Shown in pieces: positions 48,101 to 60,100 of a stretch of DNA of 64,000 nucleotides; the stretch's first letter is position 1, and the number at the start of each line of letters is the position of its first letter. A program made the translations under genes and the position numbers. This DNA comes from Symsagittifera roscoffensis (Eukaryota; Xenacoelomorpha; Acoela; Convolutidae), in contig NC_087068.1 in the NCBI RefSeq assembly GCF_963678635.1, positions 59,071,896 through 59,135,895 on the forward strand. The letters run 5' to 3'. Below the pieces are notes generated by a model that worked only from the letters and a program-made list of their open reading frames with translations, searched no databases and was not told the origin of the DNA.

Positions 48101-51100
48101 GAAAATAGACTATCAAAATATGCAGGCACATAAAAAAGCAGCCAGTTTGTCTATTATTACCTTTTTTGTGAAAATCGGTACAGTAATTTGAGAGAGAAAT
48201 CAAAATTTCTGCGAAAAATGCAAAAACTTTCCAAAGCGTAGCATTAAAAAAACTAATCCCATACATTTTGATAAAACCTGTTGTTTTCAAACGCGACCTT
48301 TTACTAGCCAAAATTAAAGCAGCAACATGAGCTATTAAATTGCCCACGCTTAAATAGGCCTGAATAAGACTAAATTGAAATATAACAAAGTGCCACCAAA
48401 TGAGCACATCTATTTGCGTCTTAGGTTCGAAAAAAATTTGCTCGTAAAAATACACTTCGCTTGTGTAAATATCGAAGCTCAAAGATTAATAAATTCAAAG
48501 TGAAACAATTCAAAAAATCTGAGGCACACAAAGCGACTTTTTCTGTCCTAAATGAAAAAAGCTATTGCTTACATTAAGACGTTGCGGATAACAGTTTTTG
48601 GTATTCAGATACAAGGCTAGAGCACAACCCTGGTAAGTTGCTTTTCTCGACGAGATAATGATAGCCCACAGATGAGGCAATGGTTTCTCATGAACTTCAA
48701 TTTTTTTCAAACCTTTTCTCGATACTAATATAAAATAAACTTCAGCCGGTCAATCGATTGCGTGCTATGAACATAGCCAACTAACAGTTGGAGAAAAGTA
48801 ATGAACGCAAAAAACAGGAAAAAAACTTGACTTGGTTTTTGAAATAAACTCAACCTTCGAATTTCGAGGAAAAAAATAGATGGCCTTAAACCACTTTGAA
48901 TTTTTAGAACAGTTTATGATATGCTTTTTTGGTAAAACTAACCCAAGTTGAGAAAACTGGATCAAAGGGTAAAAATTTTATTTCGCTGGGAAATCTGATA
49001 AATAATTTCCATTTTCGAAATTAGAAGTCGATCACGTTTCTCTTGAACTTGACACTTTTGCTGTTCGATAGTGGAGTTTGCCTTCCTTCTTTTACACAGA
49101 GGCAAAATTGCTCTTCGCATACGCAAGCAAAAATATGACCAATAACGCTACAGTGAAAAGCTGAGTAAAACTTTGACTCTACAAAATTTCTTAAGTGACG
49201 CACGCTAACTTTGACTCTACATAATTACTAAATGACGCAAGCCAATTATAACGCATTAGCAGTACCAGTCAATTTGATTTTAAAAAAAAAGAAATTTACC
49301 AACTAACATACCTCAATTTAAAGAGCGGGCCCATTTTAGCTAGTATACGGAAAAGTTCTTTAAAACATCCGACCCTGCCCAGGTTCGAACCCACTTATTT
49401 TGTTGCGGGTCTCCTTCCATACATCTACGCTACAGATAGCTGGTTATTGTACTTAATAGCTGGCTATTGATCAAACTGAACACCTTGAAAATGAACACAT
49501 TTTGTCGCAACAATATTTGCGAATTAGGTTGGAAAAAAAGATAGTTCATACTACAACACAAGCTCTGCTTGTGTAAAACTTATCTAAATAAACTATAAAC
49601 CACAGTTGTTTCCACCTATTAAATTGCCTAACATCCACAATAATTTAAACAATTTATTTATCGTGAATTGCAAAATGTTAGAAGCGAAAAAAATGTTTAG
49701 AAAGAATCAACTACCTAAAAAAGAAAATTGAGATGCTTGTTAGAATTCGATGTTTGAAATATGCGTATGCATCATAAACTAGCATTTCATTGTTTTTATT
49801 TGTCAAAAGAATATCCATAGTCAACAGGAACTCGAGAGCAATAACAATGACATTATGATCTTTCGTGTCTACGTTTGGCAACATTATCAATCAAGTGATA
49901 ATTGTGTAGGTATGTGTGAATGATTTGAGTCCTGCATTAAATTTGTCTCTAACATGCTGCTCAAAGTAATTCCTCGTCTAATTGCTCAGTTTGTTGGCCT
50001 TATCGATTTAATCCTTGCTATTGAGAGCTTATCAAAATAATCCGGTCATTAACTAGTGAGGCAATATCCCGGACAATTTTAGGACAATTTTGGGAACCAA
50101 AAGTCTTGGACAATTTTTGCGTTTTGGACTGTTTTGCGGGGACACAAATGTCCTGAAACGAAAAAAAAACATACAATCAGGACATCAAAATCTGACACTT
50201 GCAGAGGACAGACAATGGGATCCTAACAACGGGATCTCAGGATCCACTAAGCGTCTACCCTTACAGACTGTATTAATTAGGGAAAAAACCAAACAAAATA
50301 ATCAGTGAAAAATTTTTCTACCTTAAAATTTTTCATGACAAAATGCATAAAATCTAATTCAAAACTTGGTGCAAACTGGTGTCCACATCTATGTTCCACT
50401 TGCTCTAACATTGCTATTTTCTTTATGAGATGATGTGATTAAATATATATATTTTTTTGTATTTCTGAAAACTTCGGTAATCTCGAAAACTTAAATTTGG
50501 CAGGATGAGACCTCTCCAGCATGATTATATCACTTTTTATCAATACTTCTAACTTCACCTCGATCTGATGTGCGTGACAGACATAATTAGCAGCGGAGAT
50601 AGCCCAGAGGATCTTAACTGTCATGCGATTATTTTTGTTCTTTAGACATCGAAGCGTTCACGGAATTTCCAACATTAAGGAACAAGGAGACAAAATTCAA
50701 ACCATTGTTATGAAAGTAAACAGTTTGCATCACTGCCCGAGTGCATATTCCTTGTGCATATTCTTAGATATAAATAAAGCCTAATTGGTGACAATATCCG
50801 GGGTACTATAAACAAATCTGAACGAAGTTAATTAAAATAAACTGCTCTTTGTGACGTCTGAAATCAACTTTCAACCATTTCAGTGCGTAAAAACCCCATC
50901 AAAAATCTAAATAACTACTAAGTGCCGTTTACTGAGCAATTAAAGTGCTCAAAAATTTAATATCGCTAGAAAATTTGGAATTAACAATGAACTTGTTAGT
51001 ATGAAAATGGGGTCTTTTCTGTTATACGGCCCAAAATTCATCGTTTTGCTGTATTGAAAACTGGATCATACTAACTAATTCGGATTAACAAATGCCAAGG

Positions 51101-54100
51101 AAACTTGAAGCTTAATTTCGAACATAATAGCTCATTCAAAATTTTGCTAAGAGAAAAGAGCGTGAAAGTGTGAGTGCCTGCCTGGTATGATGAAGTATCA
51201 TGAGGATGTCACTCCTCATCTGGTGAACTCTGCTGTGCGATGGCTTCACACTAGAGAAGCGCAGCAGCCACATGTTCAGTGACTTGTTCAACACGTGGGC
51301 GGACACTCTAGTCGCCACCTCGTTCGGCAGAATCTGAAAGCACATCAAACCATAAAGGACTGCTGCTTCATGTCTGTGCCTCTTTTCCCATCTCCCCACA
51401 TAGCAATTATATTATCCTTCCTATTATGGCTCAAGGCCCGGCGGGTTCACAAAAAATGCCTATCATTCAATTTCATACTATGAAACAAAATGCTTATCAT
51501 ACTATTTCATACACCAATAAATAGTATGAAAATAGCATGATACAAATTTTTTCCATACTATGAAATTTTATATTAAGTATTTTTTGCAACATTTTGGAAT
51601 TAAACAAGGATAGCCGGTTGCTGTTCCGACCACATTTTCAGAAAAAAAATAGTTTTTGCAGTTTTTTTCTTCAAGATAGTGCCTTTTTTGTACGTCGTAA
51701 AATAATACAACTATACGAACGCGCAAACAATTAGTGAAATAGGCATAAACGAATCCAATGGTCTCCAAAAAAAAAATTTAAAAAAATAAAAATTTCGAAA
51801 TTGTTTTCAATTGTTTGCAAAAGTTTTTAATATTTTTTTAAAAAATTTTCTTGCCAGAGAAGAGCTAAATGAAGCTTCCTTTTCGTAAAACCAACTTTTT
51901 TTAGCCTAAACTTTTAAATTTCATAAATAACAAATGTTACTCGATCGCTTGACTCCCACGAAAATAGTTGAAAAATCAACATTTCAAATCGGTTTTTCTC
52001 GACAACTTTTGGGAATTTTTTAATAAGGTTCGAATCACGACTGAAAGGGCTTTAATGTGATATATCATTCAACCCAGTCCGATGATTATTTGTGGTACCT
52101 GATTTTGCGTGGAAAACGGTCGGAACAACAACAAGATTGTTGCCATACTTTTTGTCACAAAGACTTTATGAAAATAGCAAAAGCTATTTTTTGTACTATG
52201 AAAATGCATGATAAGCATTTTTTCCATAAATGAAAATTTAAAAAATCCATCCGAAACAATCCTACCATGGTTTTTCTGTCATAAGAAAACCCAGAGTGTA
52301 GCTGACAGTTACCACCCAGATAAACTGCATTTGGTGATATTAGCCATGTAATTTAATTTTAACATTTTCACACAGAATTATATACCAAAACGGTAACTTT
52401 TTGTATGTAACTAGAAAAATTTTACTTTGAAAATTTCGGTAGTTGAGAAAAGAGGCCTGTTTTTTGTCTGAAGGATTTTCCAGAACAATTCCAATTGACA
52501 AACCACTACAAGACCTTTAGAAATCGAAACCAGGACGACAACAGCATCGCCACAAAGGTCAGTTGCCCAGGGTGCGGAATACAGATAACGACGAACAACT
52601 TAGCCAGACATTTGACTAGGAAGGGATGTCAAGCTCAGAATCTCCAAACCCAGGGCGCAATAGGAAACAAGACAAGAGAAAGAACTAATTGATATGACAT
52701 TCTGTAATCTTCAGAGTTACCTTATGGGCGTCCTCTATGATTTGATGTTGCATGAAGTGATGCCATGATTGGACTGTGTTGGAGACAGTATTGATGTCAG
52801 TCGGAGGCGGACGAAGTGACGAGTAGTTGTTGCTCTCTGCATCTTGTAGTATTGCACATACACTCATCTCGTGCATCGCTAAAACAGATATGAAGCATTG
52901 TTTTAATGAAGCAGAATAATAATATGCAATTTCATAATTGACCAGCTGACCTGCAACTAGCTTACCATATCGCTCGACTCCCAGACAACCTAAAGGGTCC
53001 CCCCTTTGGTAATATTTTACGACACCTTTATCACATCCATTTTGTCTGACCGACCCTCAATTTATCTAAATGCGCTATAAAAATTCGCCAATAAACACTA
53101 TTCTGAGGGGGGAGCTCGAGTTTTTTTGAAAACAATTTTTCAAAATTTTTGGCAAAAATCTTTTTTTTAGCGTTTTGAGATATTCCGGAAAATCAATTTG
53201 TTCGACTTTAGATAAAGTTTTCTATTTTTTTTAAAATTCCAACCCTCTTCGAAAATTCTAGACCCACCCGTGGATGCACTTTAAAATTCGTCCCAGAAAA
53301 CTTGTTGAATAGGCCAAACAAAATCAATTTGGATCAACTACTTTGTCTAAAAACATATATCCAACTCAATAAAAATAGTTGACCCGTTGGCCGAAAAACA
53401 TTCAAAATATCTATTGAATGAGCGGGGAAGATGCTTTTTCATAGTTGCCAATTTTCAGTTCTTCAATGTTGGTTCAGGAGTTTCAAATGCAGCAAAAACT
53501 CACTTCGCATCTTCTGTATGAGCACTTGGCAGAACTCAGAGTACTGTTTGTGAACTAAAGAGAAGGAGGAGCGGAACTTGATGGGCAGAGGGATCTCCCC
53601 AATCACACTGAAACAACCACAACAACATTGAATCGATAACATTTGAAAACGAAGATAGCCGATTGCTGTGCAAACAGCACAGAATATTCCGATCACGCAA
53701 ATGTTCATAAAATAAATTTAAAAAAATATTCATTTGATTTCTTTTTCATTTTTTGTTGTTTATTTTTGAATAAGTGAGGAAAATAAATTGATAAATTAGC
53801 CAAAAAGGCCAGTTAATATGAAGTTTTGAAAAAAAAAATCCCAGAAAAATTGAAAATTCAGTCTGAAACAAAAAATCCAGCCCGTTTTTCTCGACACTTT
53901 TTCAAAAGAAAAATTAAATCAGAATTGCGACTGAAAAGGCTTTAAAATGAATTAAGCTACAACAAGAATTAAGTTTCAATCGTAGCAATTATACAGCTTT
54001 GGACATTACACAACCAAAAATAAGCAACTCTGAGCGGACAGCTGACGAACCCATATGGGTTGCTAGGAACTGCCCTGATATGATACCCGTCTTGATCGGG

Positions 54101-57100
54101 ATCAGAAGAAAAAAACAGACCCTACACCATACTTCCTTTCCTCTTCGTGAAACGTTCGGAATAACAAGGCTATAAGTTTCGGTTTCAAGCTCTAAAATAT
54201 AACGAAACAAAACCCTAAATTGAATTGTTTCTACTTCTAATTTTTTTTTAGCTTTTCGTAAAAAAAATTCCAGCATTTTTCCAAAATTTGAGAAAAAAAA
54301 CTAAATTTCAGACAAATTTTTTTTTTAAATGAACTCTTTCTACATATGTATTTTCAATCCGAGTCACAATTGAAAAGGCTCTAATACGACGTATCACTCG
54401 TTCTCTAAGTTAGAATACTTCTAGTACTCTTCCGAGGAGAACAACTAACTTATGCAGACAGATGTAAGTGCTGTTTTCTGCGCGCGAGAGTGTGTTCGTG
54501 TTATTTGCTGCGCATAAAGTGAGCTCAAAGTTCGCAAACAAGCTAAAACCGTCAGAAATAGCTCTATAAGGCTCAAAATGCGAACAAAGGAAAAACGTAA
54601 AACTAAAAAGAAATCTGCTATGTCCCGGAATCAAACCCCGACCTGAAATATTTAAACTCCAGAACATTTTTGTTCAATTTTACCACTATGCTCATCAGAA
54701 CTGATCCAAAGATGCAGACCCCTCCCCTCAATAATTTTGATCCCCCTTAATGAAAAAACCCTTTTTTGTTCAGTAAGCAGCAAAATTAAACCACATATAG
54801 CGCTAATGCAGCAAAATCAAAATCAAACCAGATATATTGTTATTGCTGGAAAAACGCCGCCAAATATTTGAGCACTTTTTTGCGACTTAAGTTAGAAAAA
54901 AAACTGACTTCGTAATATAAGAATACGCTGGGTATGTTAATCGTGAACTTTTGTGAACATGAACCCCAAAAGAATTACTCCCAGAAATTTGTCCTATTTC
55001 AGAGTTCGGTTTGGTTCTAAGTTTTTGTTATTATAGACGCATACAAAATATGCGCAAAAATATTACCTCGTGATGTGGTTACTGAATGTATGCACAATCC
55101 AGGCCGCCGAAAAATTCAAATACATCTGAGTCATTGGGGCAGAATCAGGTGCCAAATTACACTGACGATTCATCTCGCCCAACAGCGCCTTCACAGTCGC
55201 CAGAAAAGAGTCCAAAATTGGGGCGCAAATTGAGTCAACGGACAGACAGGTTTTGAGATAGGGCAGACACCAGTTATACATGTCAAGCAACGATTTAACT
55301 TGATGAGGTATCTTTTGTGGCGTCGAAGTGAGACAAAAATTGAAGTCATTGCACACATTTGCAGTTTTGTTTGAGTTCTTGGAGTCGAACGTAGCTTTCA
55401 AATCTTCCAGACATTTGTGCGAATATCCCGTGAGCTGGATTTTGAGACTCCTAGATAGATGCTGTTCCAGATTAGACAAAACTACTCTTATCCAAAGGTA
55501 CCTTCCAATGTCCTGATCCTCCAGGGCATTGTACACAGTCGCGTTTTCTTTTGCTGCAATCCCTAAGAGCAATTAATTTCATTGAAACTTTCAAATCTCA
55601 TTTACAAATCCAACAAGGTAATTGATTAACCCAACTCACTCTAAAAACTTCAAGAAACGAGAGCACCCGAGTGCTGTGCAATCATCACAAATTTCCAACA
55701 TTCGTTAAAAAATGGAAAAAATTTGCCAAGTTTGAGCGTTGTGGGATAAGAAGCGTGACGAAAGCAGAGAGAATTAGTATATCAGTCATAATCGACTACT
55801 GTTATCTTCGAAAATGAATCGCAAAACAAAAAAAAATCAAACAGAGCCAACAGACAGTTGGAAAAGAGTAAACGAAAGCAATAAAACAGAAAAAAAAACT
55901 ACTTGTTTATTGAAATATCTCAACTTTCGAATTTCAAAGAAAAAAAGATGCCCTTAAAGCTCTTTGAAAATCTAAAACAATTTATATTGACGCTTTTACG
56001 ATAAAACTTACCTAATTTGAGAAAACTGAATCAAAAGATAATTATTTTATTTCGCTGCGAAATCTGAAAATTAAACTCCATTTTCGAAAATAGAAGTCTT
56101 TCACGTTTTTTGTGACCTTTTATTTTTCGCTTTTCGATAGAGGAGTTTCCCTTCCTTTTAACAAATGAAATGAACTGAACTTAAGAAACCAAAAATCAAC
56201 TCACTAAAAAGTATAATCGAACCTAAACAAATTTTGAGACTTCCTGAAAAACCAAAAAAAAATTCAATTTTTTTTTGCTATTTTTTGCCGAAAAAGAAAT
56301 AAACGAAGCTTCAAAAATACGTTTTTCCGGAGTTTAATTAAATTTTTTCGGCTTAAATACAAAATGATAAAATCTAGATTCTCGAGTTAAGCTAGAAAGT
56401 AAAATTTTAAACCGGAATTGAGATATTTATGATAAATTTTTTTGTCGTAAGAATGAAAAGAACTTTAATACGAAATATCACTGAATCCATTCTGATGAAT
56501 ATTTGTGGTACTTTATTTTGCGAAAGAAAAAAAATGAAAAAAACACCTCGAGATGAAGTTCTTAGCCACTTTTAATGATGGGAACAAAAGTTTTGTCCGA
56601 CCACTGAATGCGTCGAGAACTAAGCATTCAGGTGTTTTTAATCATTAAATCGCAAAAAGATACAAGGGGTCTCGAGCTGCAATGAAAAATTTCGGAAAAT
56701 GTTTCCAGTTTTCATAAAATGGTATGTTATTTCGTTTTTCCGAAAAAAAATAAAGTTAAAACGTATCAATTGTATCTTTTCACGGCGACAATTAGGCTAG
56801 CTATAATTTTATTTCTTCTTATATAAACATAGAAGGGACGCCAAAATGGCGAACACTTACAAAAATGTGCTCTAAAATGCAAGAAAATTTATAGCACAGA
56901 GGCGAAGAAGCTGAGCTTCGCACCACTTGCGATACACAATAAAGCTCCAAAATTCAAAAGATAATGTGTCTCAAACTTGAAAATCAATAACCTTCAAAAC
57001 AAAAAAAGGATTTGGACTACTTTATCCATTTCTTTCTGATAACCAATAGATGAAAATGATAAGAAAACAAATCGATCAAAGATTGAGACACAAAAAATCT

Positions 57101-60100
57101 TAAATGTACTCGAAAACTGTTCATAAAATTTTGCAAGCAAACAATCTGCATATCCACCCTATCCAGGGTGAAAGGCCCTTTCCGCTAATTGCTATAGTAT
57201 AAGACCAAAAAGTGAAAAAAAAAACGAAAAACAAAATTTCACCACAGAGGCGAAGTTGCACTTTGCACACACAAGCAACACTATGACAAATAACGCTACT
57301 GGGAAAAACTGAACGAGTATAACTTTGCGTCTACAAAATTTCTCACCTGACGCACGCCAATTATGAGGCATTAGCAGTACAAGTCAATATGAAGTAAAGT
57401 GATAAATTTCGCTCCTAGTAACGAATCGCTCCTATTATGGCAAATAAGCTTCCTTCAACCATTTTGGAACGATTTCTATGACGGATTATATCTGCGCTTA
57501 CGCGTAAATAGCGCGAAACATATCGAGCGTTAATTGGCCCAAATGGCAATTTTGAACCCCCATATCTTTACGAAAAAAGATCACAGGCAAAAAATATTTC
57601 AAAATAAAGCTCAGGACAACAATACCTTTTGAATGATATAAAAAATTCCATCAAAAACGGTGAGGTTAAAAGTCGAAATTTATCTGAAGAAAAAAAGCCA
57701 CCCTGAGCACAAATAATCCGTTACGAAAGTAGGAACAACAACAATAGTCTGTGTTAAAATCCTTAGCATTGACTATACTTAGTAGTTGGTTATTGATCAA
57801 AATGAACACTTTCAAAATGAACTTATTTTATCGCAACAATATTGGCGTCTCAACAATATTTGCGACTTAGGTCGGAAAAAAAGATAGTTCACACTATAAC
57901 ACAAGCATTGCTTGTGTAAAAACATGAATGCAAAAATTACGAACAATTGCCACAAAAAAACTTGCCAAGAACCCGAAAAAAACTCCGAAAGCGTATGAAA
58001 ATGACCCAATTTCATCAAAAAATATCAATTGGAAAATTTATTTGCAAGGTCACAGGCATCAAGGTCAAAAATCAAAAATCAAGGTCACAAGCATAAAAAA
58101 CGAGTACCTCTTCATCTTATTCTTGTGTGTTTTTCTATGAATTTTGTGATCTAAACCTCTGTGTTGCATTCTGTGCTGTGAGGATTAGGCTATTTTTCTT
58201 ATCAAGGGTATTTAAAACAAACAGGATCTTGCAAAAATAAACAGGAAAATTATCAATTTTTTTAACATATTGAAGCAATACGTTAAACCGTCAATTCAAT
58301 CAATTTCAAAAAAAATTACTCAAACTTACAAAACACCTAAGTAATTAAAACTTAAACTAGTTTCACGCACAAAAAAAATATAAGAAATCATGCTTCCGTA
58401 AAAAACCTGATAATTTATTGCAAGAAAAAAATTCCAGCATAAAAATTCAAAATAGTTTTATTTCTAAAAAAATCAAGGTGACAAGCATAAAAAATGAGTT
58501 TCTCTTCATCTTATTCTTGTTTGTTTTTCTATGAATTTTGTGATCCAAACCTCTGTGTTGCATTCTGTGCTGTGAGCATTAGGCTATTTTTCTTATCAAT
58601 GGTATTTAAAACAAACAGGATCTTGCAAAAAAAAACAGGAAAATTATCAATTTTTTTAAACATATTGAAGCAATACGCTAAACCGTCAACTCAATCAATT
58701 TCAAATAAAATTACTCAAACTTACAACACACCTAACTAATTAAAACTTAAACTAGTTTCACGCACAAAAAAATATATAAGAAATCATGCATCCGTAAAAA
58801 ACCTGATAATTTATTGCAAAAACGAAAATTCCAGCATAAAAATTCAAAGAAGTTTTATTTGTAAAAAATCAAGGTCACAAGCATAAAAAATGAGTACCTC
58901 TTCATCTTATTCGTGTTTGTTTTTCTATGAATTTTGTGATCCAAACCTCTGTGTCGCATTCTGTGCTGTGAGCATTAGGCTATTTTTCTTATCAAGGGTA
59001 TTTAGATATGAGTAGTGAAAAACAGCCCATATCACGTGGCAAGGCATCATGTTGAGTTCAATCATCAGAAATCAATGGACCTTCACGATAGAATTGCATC
59101 TCACCTTGGGGTTGAGAGTACGCATACTTTGTAGCGGCTTCTGTGTCAACCTGGACACTCATGGAATCGGCTACTGAAAACTGACCAGGCATATACAAGT
59201 TCTCAACTCCAGTTGAACTCGAACTGCCTTGTCCTCCAGAGCCCACTGTATCTGCAGTTCCTGAAACTACCTCTCCGGTTGATGAGGTCGCCGGACTCTC
59301 AGGATTCCTGTTCTTCAAGACACTTTTCACCATTTTTGGACTCTGTTCATGTTTATCCGTTACACTATCCAGTTTCAGCTGCATAACACGATCTGACAGA
59401 TAGTCTTCGAATACAACTGATAGCTTAATTACTTCGCCTATTTGCTTCAGCTCTTCCATAGTTAAGGTTGGTACGTGGGCAGTCTGCAACTGATCTTCAT
59501 TCAATGGCGAAGTATCCATGAAGCTAGTGAACTCACTAAATGCACTCTGAGTTTGCGTTTGCTGAGATCTGAAATGGGACACAGTCAACAAAACAAACGT
59601 CCAAAAAGTAACTTACATTTGATCTAACAGAAAAAATTTTCTATTTATAATCCTGTGAGCAGAAACAAAAACAGAAAAGACAAGTCGTTTTACATACGCA
59701 CTCCAAGAAACTTTAGGCCTGGCATCCATTTTTATGATAACTTCTTTTCTGATTATCCTCCGAGTTTTTTTTTTAATTTTTCTAGTTTTCACGCAGGTCG
59801 GCATGTTCCTGATGAATAACGCTGCATGTTCACTGGTTCACAAAACACACACCTGTTTGACGCAGACTGATCTTCGTCCTTTCTTTTGGCACCTACAATT
59901 GCAGTTCCGCTTTTTCGCTGCTTGGATGAAGACCTCTTCTTTTCATCCAAACTCGCAATATTTTCCACATTCACCTGTTTCTGGTACTGCTGCTGGAGCA
60001 AATTGGATTGGACTCGCTCTGAGATTTTGCTGAGAAGAGTTTCGATGAAGGGCAGATATATTTGTGCATACACCTCGCTGACAGACACTTTGGATCCGAA

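Noticed and set aside
48039-48482. 147-codon minus-strand frame
   Set aside because: No domain and no convincing splice sites in phase, and the flanking exons 9 and 10 already join in phase.
59613-59804. Possible extra exon between exons 4 and 5
   Set aside because: The 63-codon basic frame has no good acceptor, and exons 4 and 5 join directly in phase.
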